Assembly: GCA_903917615.1 (NCBI GenBank)
Contig: CAIXBH010000040.1
Span: 1-45,883, forward strand
Length of the DNA: 45,883 bases
From: an uncultured Chloroflexota bacterium
GTDB taxonomy: Bacteria; Chloroflexota; Dehalococcoidia; UBA2979
Reading direction: 5' to 3'
Position numbers and translations under genes: made by a program. Position 1 is the stretch's first letter; each line of letters opens with the position of its first letter. The notes beneath the pieces were generated by a model. That model did no database searches and was not told where the DNA came from. It saw nothing but the letters and a program-made list of their open reading frames with translations. This document shows positions 34,423 to 43,490 of this stretch, one piece after another.

Positions 34423-35043
34423 ATGCCGCGAACCGAACAAGGCCCGGGTGCCACGACCGCTAGCCGCATCCTCGATGTCGCCGAGCGGCTAGCCCAGACG
34501 CGTGGATTCAACGGGTTCAGTTGCGCCGACGTCGCGCCGGAAATTGGCATCACCACAGCCAGCCTGCACTACCACTTCCCCAGCAAGGCCGACCTCGGGC
34601 GGGCACTCGTCGAGCGGTACACCGAGTCGTTCCAGGCGTCGCTGCGCGACATCGCAGCAGCGCCGACGGATGCTCCCGCGAAGCTCCGGGCGTACGTGCA
34701 GATCTACCAGCAGGTCCTGGGGGCCGACCGGATGTGCCTCTGCGGCATGTTCGCTGCCGAGTACGCCACCCTGCCCGAGCCCGTGCAGGCCGAACTCCTC
34801 CGTTTCTTTGACGAGAACGAGCGCTGGCTCGCGGCAGTCTTTGACGCCGGGCTCCGCGACGGGAGCCTGCGCTTCAACGGCTCCCCGCAGGATGCTGCCC
34901 ACCTGCTGACGAGCGCCCTCGAAGGCGCCATGCTGCTGGCGCGCACCTACGGAGACAACGCGCGGTTCCGTGCCACCCTCGACCGGGTGCTGGCAACCCT
35001 GACCGGGGCATGGCAGCCCGAGCAGCCCTCGGGAACCGCCTAG
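34423..35043 (+). CDS. TetR/AcrR family transcriptional regulator
   Basis: The protein has 206 residues. The N-terminal helix-turn-helix is at about 15-62: ASRILDVAERLAQTRGFNGFS, then DVAPEIGITTASLHYHFPSKADLG, the classic recognition helix. The C-terminal ligand/dimer domain is helical and contains CLCGMFAAEY, reminiscent of the TetR C-terminal YxxF-type groups with a Cys pair. It lies 64 bp before the MmgE/PrpD gene and may control it and the catabolic genes around. I do not see an obvious operator palindrome in the gap. Confidence 0.93.
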   Translation: MPRTEQGPGATTASRILDVAERLAQTRGFNGFSCADVAPEIGITTASLHYHFPSKADLGRALVERYTESFQASLRDIAAAPTDAPAKLRAYVQIYQQVLGADRMCLCGMFAAEYATLPEPVQAELLRFFDENERWLAAVFDAGLRDGSLRFNGSPQDAAHLLTSALEGAMLLARTYGDNARFRATLDRVLATLTGAWQPEQPSGTA

Positions 35044-35107
35044 CCCGCCACACAGCGCCGGAAGGCTGTACATTCCCCCCGCACGTTCGAGTGAAAGAGG
35101 GGAACCG

Positions 35108-36550
35108 ATGGCCGATTCACTGAGCCGGCAGTTCGCGCGCTGGGCTGCCAACCTGAAGTACGAAGACCTGCCCCCGGCAGTCGTCGACAAGAGCAAGGCG
35201 TTCCTGCTGCACGCGCTCACCAGCGCCGTGCTGGGCGGCGCCGACCCGCGCTCCGAGCACGCGGTCCACTTCACCCTGGCCGAAGAGGCCAAGGCTGACG
35301 GCGCCACGATCATGGTCAAGGGCGGCAAGGCCACCCGGCTCGGCGCGACGTTCGCGAACGCCGAGATCATGCACAACTCGGGGCTGATCGACTCGTACCG
35401 CATGCTGACGCACCCGGGCCCGGTGGTGGTGCCGGCCGCGATCGCGAACGCCGAGCTGGAGAAGCGCAGCGGCAAGGATCTGCTCACCGCGCTGGTGGTG
35501 GGCTACGAGTTCACGTTCCGCCTCGCCGACGAGTACATCCCGGCGACTGCCGCCTCCGGGTACCGCCCGAGCCCGGTCTACACGGCGATGGGCACGGCGG
35601 TCGCAACGGCGAAGCTGCTGGGCCTCGACGAGGACGGCATCGCGACGACGATCGCGTATGTCGCGAACATGGCGAACGCGCTGAACCAGTCCTCGACCGA
35701 GGGCGGTTCGGACGGCGCCGTGCACGAGCCGGTGTCCGCACGCACGGGCGTATTCGCGGCACAGATGGCGCGCGAGAACGCCGGCCGCAAGGGTTCCGAG
35801 CACAGCCTCGAGGGCTCGGCTGGCTTCTACAACCACATGATCGGGAACGACAAGGGCGACCTGAAGGCGTCGTTCGTGAACGGCAAGACCAACGCGCCGT
35901 TCGACGAGATCATGCAGGGCCTCGGATCGCAGTACAAGCTGCTCACCGCGATGTTCCGGATGTACCCGTTCGCGGCCTACAACCAGCCGGTGATCGACCT
36001 CATGGCGGAGATGAAGGTCGAGCACAACATCAACCACGAGGACATCGACCAGGTCTACGTCCACATGAACTGGATCGAGACGCTGTACCCGAGCCCCGCG
36101 TTCCCGCGGTACCCGGACTTCGACAACCCCCGCCTGCTGACGCCGGCAGGCCCGCCGACGACGCACTGGTACGCGGCGCACTCCGCCGTGAACGGCGGGT
36201 ACCCGGAGATCAGCGGCAAGACCTACGGCCCGACCGGCTGGGACCTGGGCAAGGACGAGGCCGTCAACAAGTTCACGATGGAGCACGTGCACCTGGTGCA
36301 GGAGAAGGACCGCGCGATGTTCTCGCCGGCGATTCGCGTCGTGATGAAGGACGGCACCGAGTACAAGGGCGAGTACCCGTACCACCCCCGCCTGGAGTGG
36401 GACTTCGAGACGCTCGCGAAGCGCCTCGAGCACACGGTGCCGGGCATGCCCGGTGGTGCGGCCGCGCTGGCCGCAGTCGTCGAGGTGTCGCGCAAGGCGG
36501 ACACGCTGACCTCGATGGACCCGATCTTCGAGGCCGTGAAGCCCCGCTAA
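35108..36550 (+). CDS. MmgE/PrpD family protein
   Basis: The protein has 480 residues, the usual length for 2-methylcitrate dehydratase-like and cis-aconitate decarboxylase-like enzymes. The N-terminal helical domain begins LSRQFARWAANLKYEDLPPAVVDKSK; further blocks are GATFANAEIMHNSGLIDSYR, ALVVGYEFTFRLAD, YRPSPVYTAMGTAVATAKLLG, and FRMYPFAAYNQPVIDL, the last near the catalytic pocket. A GAGGGGAACC site precedes the ATG. The substrate is not certain: with no PrpC or acnD nearby, a citrate-like hydroxy acid from the catabolic module is as likely as methylcitrate. Terminated by the hairpin at 36574. Confidence 0.92.
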   Translation: MADSLSRQFARWAANLKYEDLPPAVVDKSKAFLLHALTSAVLGGADPRSEHAVHFTLAEEAKADGATIMVKGGKATRLGATFANAEIMHNSGLIDSYRMLTHPGPVVVPAAIANAELEKRSGKDLLTALVVGYEFTFRLADEYIPATAASGYRPSPVYTAMGTAVATAKLLGLDEDGIATTIAYVANMANALNQSSTEGGSDGAVHEPVSARTGVFAAQMARENAGRKGSEHSLEGSAGFYNHMIGNDKGDLKASFVNGKTNAPFDEIMQGLGSQYKLLTAMFRMYPFAAYNQPVIDLMAEMKVEHNINHEDIDQVYVHMNWIETLYPSPAFPRYPDFDNPRLLTPAGPPTTHWYAAHSAVNGGYPEISGKTYGPTGWDLGKDEAVNKFTMEHVHLVQEKDRAMFSPAIRVVMKDGTEYKGEYPYHPRLEWDFETLAKRLEHTVPGMPGGAAALAAVVEVSRKADTLTSMDPIFEAVKPR

Positions 36551-36573
36551 CCCCTCGGGCTGCGCACGAATGC

Positions 36574-36601
36574 AAGAGCCGGCGGGTGACCGCCGGCTCT
36601 T
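36574..36601. terminator. Bidirectional hairpin between convergent genes
   Basis: A perfect 12-bp stem (AAGAGCCGGCGG with its complement) and GTGA loop lie between the MmgE/PrpD and SUI1-like stops. Confidence 0.85.
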
Positions 36602-36627
36602 CGCGTTCTCGACGGCGGGACCAGCAG

Positions 36628-36990
36628 CTAGCCGCCCGCCAGCTTCACCTTGTGGCCGAGTGCCTCGAGCTTCGCCTGCACGCGCGGACGGTGGTCGCCC
36701 TGGATCTCGAGGATGCGCCCCTCACGCGTGCCCCCGGCGCCGCAGAGCTGCTTCAGCACCTTCAGCATGTCGTCGAGGGCGACGTCGGCGCCGGGCAGGC
36801 CGGAGATCGTCGTCACCGTCTTGCCGCCTCGACCGGACTTCTCGCGCTTGATGCGCACGAAGCCATCGTCAGGGGGCGGAGCGCCGCGCTGCGCCGCCGG
36901 CTTCGCGGGCGCCTTCGTCACGCGCGCCGACGTGTCGCGGACGCGACCGCCGTCTGTCGAGTACACGAGGCGGGAGTTGTCGCCGGGCAC
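36628..36990 (-). CDS. yciH: SUI1/eIF1-like translation initiation factor homologue
   Basis: The protein has 120 residues from a GTG preceded by GGAGG. The N-terminal 40 residues are disordered and Pro/Ala-rich; the SUI1 fold follows with KSGRGGKTVTTISGLPG, KVLKQLCGAGGTREGRILEIQGDHR and a VQAKLEALGHKVKLAGG end. Bacterial YciH-type proteins bind the 30S subunit and are linked to start-site fidelity or stress, but are not essential. The gene is 56 bp downstream of the protease gene on the same strand. Confidence 0.93.
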   Translation of the reverse strand: MPGDNSRLVYSTDGGRVRDTSARVTKAPAKPAAQRGAPPPDDGFVRIKREKSGRGGKTVTTISGLPGADVALDDMLKVLKQLCGAGGTREGRILEIQGDHRPRVQAKLEALGHKVKLAGG

Positions 36991-37046
36991 GTCGCCTCCG
37001 TTGCGCGGTGCGATCGTACGAGCCCGTTGGTGCGTGCGCGAACCGG

Positions 37047-38165
37047 TCAGGGCGTGCCGAGTGCGGAGGCGATGCCCTGCTCAGCTTCGGCGACGACCGC
37101 GCCATCCTCAACGGGCTCGGCGTTGTGCACCACGCCCTGTGAGACGGGGCCAGGGCCGACACCGTAGGCCACCAGCCGGTAGTACATGGTCTGGGTCGGC
37201 GCGATGGTGAACGCCCCCGCCCCGCTGGGGTCGGTGGTGCCGGACGCGATGGTGGTCCAGCGCACCCGGTCGGACGAAGACTGCAGGATGATCGGGGTCC
37301 CGGGTACCGGCGTGCATGTGGACTGCAGCAGGACCGGCCGACCGGGCGCGGTGGTGAACGCCACCTGCACGGGAACATCGGCGGCGGCGGCAGCCGGGCG
37401 GGCGATCGCGGCTCGATAGAAGTCGACCATGCGCGTATCGGCGCGCACGCCTACCTCGATGCGATCGCCTCCGATGTTGGCCCCCGCGGTCACGATGCCC
37501 AGCGCGCGATAGCCCTCGGCGGCGGGCTCGAAGATCGGCGCCCCGCTCATGCCGGGGACGGTGCCCCAGTTGTACACGAGCAGCGCGTTGTCGAACCCGC
37601 GCAGCGCACGAGGGTTCCGCATGTGCCACTGCGTGCCCCACGTCACGTTGGAGGGATAGCCCGCTGTCTCGAATCGGCCGGAGGCCAACCGCATGTCGGA
37701 CTCAGCACCGATCCCGAACTGCCCGACGGCGCTGCCCAGCACATCTGACGGCATCGTGATTGCGCCGTAGTCGAACGAGGGATTCCCGGTCGCGAGGAAC
37801 TGAGATGAAACGGCAAATACGGTGGCAGTCTGGCGCGCGAACGGAGCGATCACGCCATCAACCCCCGGCGTCACGCTGACGGAGGTGGCCCAACCACCGT
37901 CCTGCGGGCTGTACAGACAGTGCCCCGCCGTCGCGACGGTGTGAGGCCCCACCACAAAGCCAGTGCAGTTACCGCGGGTGTCCGGGAACTTCACCTCCAG
38001 CAGGACGACCATCCGGTAGGGGGCCACGACCTCCTCGTCCGCCCCGGTTGCGAGATGCACATGGTCGACAGAGATGAAGATCGCGAACAGGAGCATCGCG
38101 AATACGACGCGACGCGTCAGCGCGCTCAGATTGCCGTCCATGGCCGCGATGCGCGAAGTGCGCAC
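37047..38165 (-). CDS. Secreted trypsin-like (V8-type) serine protease with C-terminal beta domain
   Basis: The protein has 372 residues from a GTG at 38165, supported by GGAAGGA eight bases upstream. Residues 18-40 form an export signal or anchor. The S1 triad is complete: His82 (TAGHC), Asp132 (SFDYGA) and Ser207 (GMSGAP), as in glutamyl endopeptidases. An NCTG block and second Cys (67, 83) may form a disulphide. After residue 270 a beta-rich domain resembles a fibronectin-III/Ig-like module (RPVLLQSTCTP, RWTTIASGTTD, TMYYRLVAYG). It probably acts outside the cell. Convergent context gives no substrate hint. Confidence 0.9.
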   Translation of the reverse strand: MRTSRIAAMDGNLSALTRRVVFAMLLFAIFISVDHVHLATGADEEVVAPYRMVVLLEVKFPDTRGNCTGFVVGPHTVATAGHCLYSPQDGGWATSVSVTPGVDGVIAPFARQTATVFAVSSQFLATGNPSFDYGAITMPSDVLGSAVGQFGIGAESDMRLASGRFETAGYPSNVTWGTQWHMRNPRALRGFDNALLVYNWGTVPGMSGAPIFEPAAEGYRALGIVTAGANIGGDRIEVGVRADTRMVDFYRAAIARPAAAAADVPVQVAFTTAPGRPVLLQSTCTPVPGTPIILQSSSDRVRWTTIASGTTDPSGAGAFTIAPTQTMYYRLVAYGVGPGPVSQGVVHNAEPVEDGAVVAEAEQGIASALGTP

Positions 38166-38330
38166 GACGGTGTTCCTTCCATGCGGGCGTCCTACCCGCG
38201 GGAATCATCGGCACCCCTCCAGCGGCTCCGTATCGGTCAGCAGGGCCAGAACCCGTATCAGGGGGAACCCGAAATGAAGTCGACAGACTCCCCGGTCTCC
38301 CTGCGCCGTCGCCTCGAAGGAACGACGCCC

Positions 38331-38359
38331 TTCTAATAGAACGTCCGTTCTGGTACTAT
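38331..38359 (+). promoter_or_regulatory. SOS promoter with LexA-like box, upstream of imuB
   Basis: A perfect 14-bp dyad AGAACGTCCGTTCT at 38338-38351 contains GAAC-N4-GTTC, the core of Gram-positive/actinobacterial LexA boxes. It fills the 17-bp spacer between a weak -35 (TTCTAA, 38331) and a good -10 (TACTAT, 38354). LexA bound there would block RNA polymerase. The imuB ATG is 27 bp past the -10. Confidence 0.82.
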
Positions 38360-38385
38360 CCGCGCACCCCTGGCGGGGGAACCAG

Positions 38386-39618
38386 ATGCCGACACTTCGA
38401 ATCAACGCACCCAGCCGATCCATCGCCTGCCTGGCGATCCCGTCGCTCGCCTTCCAGTGCGAGCTCGTGGAGCACCCGGGCCTCCTCGGCACGCCCGTCG
38501 CGCTGAGCGACGAGGCGCACAGCCGCGTGGCCGACCTCACGCCCGAGGCGCGGCGACACGGGGTGCGCGCCGGCATGACCCTCCGCGACGCCGTGGAGCT
38601 CTGCCCCACCCTGTCGATCCTCGAACCGCGGCCAGCACTGGTGGCGCGGTTCGCACGCGATCTGGTGGAGGCGATGGCGGCGGTCAGCCCGCTCATCGAG
38701 GAGGCGCCGGCGGCGGAAGGGGGAGCGGGCGTCGTCTTCGCTGACCTACGGGGCACGGAGGGGATGTACCCGCGCCTCGGCGACCTCAAGCGCGCCGTGT
38801 TCGCCGGCGTGCCGCCGCAGTTGCGAGCACAGCTCGGCGTCGCAGACGCGCGCTTCACCGCGCTGCGCGCCGCCTACCGCGCCGAGCCGGGCGCGGCCCT
38901 CCACGTGCCGCTGGCGGAGGCGCCGGCGTTCCTTGCCGCGGAGTCCGTCACGCACCTCCCGCTCGACATCGACACGGTCGAGCGGCTGCAGTTGCTGGGC
39001 ATCGAGACCTGCGGGCCGTTCGCCGCGCTCCCGCGTCACGCCGTCGAGGCCCAGTTCGGGCTCGAGGGCGGCGTGGCCTGGCTGGCTGCGAGCGGCGAGG
39101 ACCCGCGGCCGGTGCGACCGCGACCGTGGGAGCGCGAACGTGTCGTGGAGCACGTGCAGGCGGAGCCGCCACTGGTGAGCCGCGAGACGGTGCTGCACGC
39201 GCTGGAGCAGATGCTCGGCCGCGCACTGCGGCAGCCACGCGCGCGGCATCGCTTCGTGCGGCTCGTGCGGCTGCGGGCGGAGACGGAGCGCGGGGCGCTC
39301 TGGGAGCGCGAGCAGGTGCTGCGCGAGCCGCTGGGTGACCGCACGCGCCTGTGGACCCTGCTGCGCTCCATCGTGGAGTACGCGGTGTTCCCCGGGCCGT
39401 TCTCGCTCGTCACCCTCGAACTCGCGGGGCTGACGGACGAGAGCGGGCGTCAGCACAGCCTCTTCGTGGAGCAGACACGCCGCCGCGAGCAACTGGACGA
39501 GATGGTGCGCCACCTGAAGGTCCGCTTCGGCGAGTCGCCCCTCGCGCGGGTCGTCGATGTCGAGCCGTGGCATCGCCTGCCGGAGCATCGCCGCGCACTG
39601 CTGGAGTACGACCCGTGA
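38386..39618 (+). CDS. imuB: ImuB-like Y-family DNA polymerase homologue, catalytically inactive
   Basis: The protein has 410 residues. The Y-family start, usually D-x-D-A-F/Y, reads ACLAIPSLAFQCEL, with no metal-binding Asp. The following RVADLTPEARRHGVRAGMTLRDA block and the helix-hairpin region (LQLLGIETCGPFAALP) match ImuB and Pol IV. The C-terminal little-finger-like part is Arg-rich and ends SPLARVVDVEPWHRLPEHRRALLEYDP. ImuB scaffolds the mutasome and recruits DnaE2 to the sliding clamp during damage-induced mutagenesis. A GGGGGAA site precedes the ATG. It is first in a three-gene SOS cassette, and no ImuA/RecA-like gene precedes it. Confidence 0.9.
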   Translation: MPTLRINAPSRSIACLAIPSLAFQCELVEHPGLLGTPVALSDEAHSRVADLTPEARRHGVRAGMTLRDAVELCPTLSILEPRPALVARFARDLVEAMAAVSPLIEEAPAAEGGAGVVFADLRGTEGMYPRLGDLKRAVFAGVPPQLRAQLGVADARFTALRAAYRAEPGAALHVPLAEAPAFLAAESVTHLPLDIDTVERLQLLGIETCGPFAALPRHAVEAQFGLEGGVAWLAASGEDPRPVRPRPWERERVVEHVQAEPPLVSRETVLHALEQMLGRALRQPRARHRFVRLVRLRAETERGALWEREQVLREPLGDRTRLWTLLRSIVEYAVFPGPFSLVTLELAGLTDESGRQHSLFVEQTRRREQLDEMVRHLKVRFGESPLARVVDVEPWHRLPEHRRALLEYDP

Positions 39619-39974
39619 GCCCGGAACGCGCCCGCACCCAGCGCATCACGCAGCGCGCGGGCGTGCGCACAACATCGCTGCGTTCGATCGGCATGCCGCG
39701 CGGGCTCCTCGTGCGGGTGGACGCCTCGGCGCACCCGATCGCGGTGGCCCGCGCGGACGCGCGCGGCCAGCGCCATGCGGAGTCGCGCGTGGAGCAGGTC
39801 GAGGAGGTGTGGCGCGTCGCGGAGGCGTGGTGGCGCGAGTCCACGCAGGCACGCACGTACTACCGCGTCATCCTCGAGGGCGGGCGTCCGCTCACGCTCT
39901 TCCGCGACGACGCGACGGGCGCGTGGTTCGAGCAGGCGTACTCCACGCCGGGACACACCACGGCACATGAGTGA
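39615..39974 (+). CDS. Small mutasome-cassette protein (DUF6504-like)
   Basis: The protein has 119 residues from a GTG overlapping the imuB TGA by 4 bp, implying translational coupling. The N-terminal 45 residues are basic; then come VEQVEEVWRVAEAWWRES, ARTYYRVILEGGRPLTLFRDD and GAWFEQAY. I recall short proteins with this WW...YYRV...FRD pattern lying between imuB and dnaE2 in actinobacteria (DUF6504). It may replace or assist ImuA' in the mutasome, which is inference. It ends 36 bp before dnaE2. Confidence 0.72.
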   Translation: MSPERARTQRITQRAGVRTTSLRSIGMPRGLLVRVDASAHPIAVARADARGQRHAESRVEQVEEVWRVAEAWWRESTQARTYYRVILEGGRPLTLFRDDATGAWFEQAYSTPGHTTAHE

Positions 39975-40010
39975 CATGGGCATGAGACGCACACCCGTGA
40001 GCAGGCGGAC

Positions 40011-43000
40011 ATGAGCAAGGGAAAGACGGACTACTCCTGGCAGGCGTTCGAGGAGCGCCGTCGCGTCATCGACGCGACGCTGGTGGACGACACGCCGCGC
40101 TCCATGGCGCGCCGCGATCCGACAGCGCCCGTGCCGCTGTCCGTGCTCGACGACGTCCCGTACGTCGAGTTGCACCTGCACTCGAACTACTCGCTCCTCG
40201 ATGGCGCATCGAGCATCGACGAGTTGCTCATCGCAGCGGAGCGGCAGGGGCACCGCGCGCTCGCGCTGACGGACCACCACGCGATGTACGGATCGATGGA
40301 GTTCGCGCGCTCCGCGAAGGAGGCGGGCATCCGCCCGATCACCGGGCTCGAGGTGGAGCTTGAAGAGGCCGATGGCACGCGATCGCACCTCACGCTGCTC
40401 GCGGAGAGCCGGCAGGGCTACTCCAACCTGTGCCGGCTCTCCAGCCGCGCCTTCGGGCTGTTCGAGGAGACACAGGAGCGGCGCGAGGTGCGCCGCCTCG
40501 ACCCGGTACTGCCCGTGGCCGCCCTCGAGGCCCACGCGGGGGGGCTCATCGCACTCACCGGCTGCCGGGATGGCCTCGTGCCGCGACTGGTGCAGGAGCA
40601 CCGCATCGAGGAGGCGGAGACCGCGCTGCGCCGCTGGGTCGCGTGGTTCGGGCGAGACGCGGTCTTCGTCGAGTTGCAGGACAACCTCGTCTTCGGCGAC
40701 CGGCCGCGAAATCGTGCGCTCGTGGGCCTCGCCGCGCGCGTGGGCGTCGACGTCGTAGGTACAAGGGACGTGCACTACCACGAGCCCGACCGGCACCGGC
40801 TGCAGGACGTGCTCGTCGCGATCCGGCACCGCAAGACCCTCGACGAATCGCACCGCGAACGGCGGCCGAACGCGGAGTTCTACCTGCGCTCGCCGGAGGA
40901 GCAGGCGCAGCGCTTCGCGGCGTACCACCCGGATGCGGCCGCGAACTCCGTGCGCATCGCACGACGCTGCGCCTTCGACCTGACGGAGGACCTCGGCTAT
41001 CAGCTCCCGGCGCCGGTGATGGCGAGCGGCCGCACGCCCATCGAGGAACTGCGCGCGCTCTGCACGGAGCGCCTCGAACTGAAGTACGTCCTCGAGGAGC
41101 GCATTGCGGCGCGGGAGCGGCTGGAGCGCGAGCTGGAGCTGGTGGAGTTGAATCACCTCGCGGGGTTCTTCCTCGTCTACCACGAGGTGATGAAGCTCGC
41201 GACGGAGGTCGCCGCCGAGGTACGCGGGCCGAGCCGGGCGCGCAGCGTCACGGAGTTGCCCCCGGGACGCGGGCGCGGCTCCTCGGTCTCCTCGATCATC
41301 TGCTACCTGATCGGCCTGTCGCACATCGACCCGATCCGCAACCGGCTGAAGATCGACCGTTTCCTCAACGACGGCATGAAATCGCTGCCGGACATCGACC
41401 TCGACTTCCCGCGCGATATCCGCGAGAAGCTGATCGAGCGCGTGTACGTGAAATGGGGCAAGGACCACGCCGCCCTCGTCGCGATCTTCCCGACGTACCG
41501 CATGCGCAGCGCCGTGCGCGACATCGGCAAGGTCCTCGGCCTGCCGGAGACCGAGGTCGACCGCCTCGCGAAGCGCGCGAAGCCATACGACCGCGCGACA
41601 CAGGCGGCCGAGGAGGTGGAGCGCCAGCGCGGCATCGCCGAGGCGACGGCGGCCTATCCCGAGGATCGCGGCTGGCTCTACCTCGCCGAGATGTCGGAGC
41701 AGCTCGCGGGGTTCCCTCGCCACCTCTCGCAGCACGTCGGCGGCATGGTCATCTCCTCGGAGCCGCTCATCGACTGCGTACCGTGTCAGCCGGCGCGCTG
41801 GCCGAACCGCTACCTCGCGCACTGGGACAAGGACAGCATCGACGACGCACGCATGGTGAAGATCGACTTCCTCGGACTGGGCATGCTCTCCGTTGTCGAG
41901 GAGTGCGTGGACCTCGTCGAGCGGCACCGGCACCGCGTCGTCGACCTGTCGCGGCATCCGAACTTCACCGACCCGGCGGTCTTCGACGAGATCTGTCGAG
42001 GCGACACGGTCGGTGTGTTCCAGATCGAGTCGCGCGCGCAGATCGCGATGCTGCCGCGCACGCAGCCACGCAACCTCGACGACCTCACGGTGCAGGTCTC
42101 CATCGTGCGACCGGGACCGATCGTCGGCGGCGCGGTGAATCCCTACGTGCGGCGGCGCGAGGCACGGCGGCACGACCCGCACTACCCGATCCCGGTCGCG
42201 GCGTGTGTGCGCGATGCCCTGGAGGAGACGCTCGGCGTCGTGCTGTTCCAGGACCAGGTGATCGAGGTCGCGAAGCGGATGGGCGGCTTCAGCGCCGGCG
42301 AGGCGGAGGCGTTCCGCCGGGCGATGAGCCGCAAGCGCTCCCTCGCCACGATGGAGCAGTACCGCCAGCAGTTCATGGAGCATGCCGTCACTTACCCCGA
42401 CGTGTCCGAGGCGGACGCCACGCGGATGTTCGAGAACCTCCTGGGCTTCGCGGAGTTCGGCTTCCCGAAGTCGCACGGCGCGGCCTTCGGGCTGCTCGCG
42501 TTCCAGTCGACCTGGCTGAAGCACTACTACCCGCCGGAGTACCTGTGCGCGCTGCTCAACGAGCAGCCCATGGGCTTCTACCCGCCCCACGTGCTGACGA
42601 AGGACGCGCAGCGCCACGGCGTGGCGATCCGGCGGCCGGACATCAACCTCAGCGACGCGCGCTGCACGGTGGAGGAGGCACTCGACGACGTCCTCGACGG
42701 CGCGCAGACGGATCTGCGCGGGGCCATCCGCGTCGGCCTCGGCTACGTGCGCGGCGTGGGCGAGGCGAGCGCGACGCGCGTGGAGGAGGAGCGCATGCGC
42801 GGCGGGCCATACCGCTCGCTCTTCGACTTCGTGCAGCGCTCCGGGCTCTCGCGCGAGGCCTCGACGAACCTCATCCGCATCGGCGCCTTCGATGGCCTCG
42901 GGCTCAACCGCCGTGAGTTGATCTGGCAGCTGGGGCTCTTCGTGAGCGGCCCTGCTTTCATGGGAAGCGCCTACCGGCGCGGGGAACAGGGCGACCTGCG

Positions 43001-43490
43001 CCGACCACGCGACCGCCAGATGCGCCTCGCGCTGCCGACCGAACAGGACGAGGTACGACTGGAGGACTTCAGCGCCTACCAGCGCATGGCCGGCGACTAC
43101 GCCGTACTGCGCCTCTCCCCGGACAGCCATCCGATGCAGTTCCTGCGCACGGCTCTCGGCGAGGGCGTCCTGTCGAGCCGGCACCTGCGCACGATGGCCG
43201 GCGGCACGCGCGTCGACCTCGCGGGGCTCGTCGTCTGCCGGCAGCAGCCGCTCACCGCGCGCGGCATCATCTTCCTGCTGCTGGAGGACGAGTTCGGCAT
43301 GGTGAACGTGCTCGTCAATCGCGAGCTGGTCGAGTCGGAGCGCGACGTCGTGCGCACCTCGGCCTTCATGCGCGTCACCGGTGTTCTCGAGGAGCGCGCA
43401 GGCGAGCAGCGCACGCTGATCGCGGAGTCGGTGGCGGAGCTGCTGCCGGCGGAGATGCTCGCGATGCCCTCGGGCAAGAGCTGGGGCTAG
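40011..43490 (+). CDS. dnaE2: Error-prone DNA polymerase III alpha subunit
   Basis: The protein has 1159 residues. The PHP domain begins YVELHLHSNYSLLDG (His55, His57) with LALTDHHAMYG. The C-family palm has the two catalytic aspartates in LPDIDLDFPRDIREK at about 461-463, preceded by the GRGRGSSVSS nucleotide-binding block. The fingers include FQDQVIEVAKRMGGFS and FPKSHGAAFGLLAFQS. The C-terminus has an HhH region and an OB-fold (VDLAGLVVCRQQPLTARG). Length and the lack of a long C-terminal tail fit DnaE2 rather than replicative DnaE1. Together with imuB it carries out SOS mutagenesis. Its stop overlaps the convergent lipoprotein stop (CTAG). Confidence 0.96.
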   Translation: MSKGKTDYSWQAFEERRRVIDATLVDDTPRSMARRDPTAPVPLSVLDDVPYVELHLHSNYSLLDGASSIDELLIAAERQGHRALALTDHHAMYGSMEFARSAKEAGIRPITGLEVELEEADGTRSHLTLLAESRQGYSNLCRLSSRAFGLFEETQERREVRRLDPVLPVAALEAHAGGLIALTGCRDGLVPRLVQEHRIEEAETALRRWVAWFGRDAVFVELQDNLVFGDRPRNRALVGLAARVGVDVVGTRDVHYHEPDRHRLQDVLVAIRHRKTLDESHRERRPNAEFYLRSPEEQAQRFAAYHPDAAANSVRIARRCAFDLTEDLGYQLPAPVMASGRTPIEELRALCTERLELKYVLEERIAARERLERELELVELNHLAGFFLVYHEVMKLATEVAAEVRGPSRARSVTELPPGRGRGSSVSSIICYLIGLSHIDPIRNRLKIDRFLNDGMKSLPDIDLDFPRDIREKLIERVYVKWGKDHAALVAIFPTYRMRSAVRDIGKVLGLPETEVDRLAKRAKPYDRATQAAEEVERQRGIAEATAAYPEDRGWLYLAEMSEQLAGFPRHLSQHVGGMVISSEPLIDCVPCQPARWPNRYLAHWDKDSIDDARMVKIDFLGLGMLSVVEECVDLVERHRHRVVDLSRHPNFTDPAVFDEICRGDTVGVFQIESRAQIAMLPRTQPRNLDDLTVQVSIVRPGPIVGGAVNPYVRRREARRHDPHYPIPVAACVRDALEETLGVVLFQDQVIEVAKRMGGFSAGEAEAFRRAMSRKRSLATMEQYRQQFMEHAVTYPDVSEADATRMFENLLGFAEFGFPKSHGAAFGLLAFQSTWLKHYYPPEYLCALLNEQPMGFYPPHVLTKDAQRHGVAIRRPDINLSDARCTVEEALDDVLDGAQTDLRGAIRVGLGYVRGVGEASATRVEEERMRGGPYRSLFDFVQRSGLSREASTNLIRIGAFDGLGLNRRELIWQLGLFVSGPAFMGSAYRRGEQGDLRRPRDRQMRLALPTEQDEVRLEDFSAYQRMAGDYAVLRLSPDSHPMQFLRTALGEGVLSSRHLRTMAGGTRVDLAGLVVCRQQPLTARGIIFLLLEDEFGMVNVLVNRELVESERDVVRTSAFMRVTGVLEERAGEQRTLIAESVAELLPAEMLAMPSGKSWG

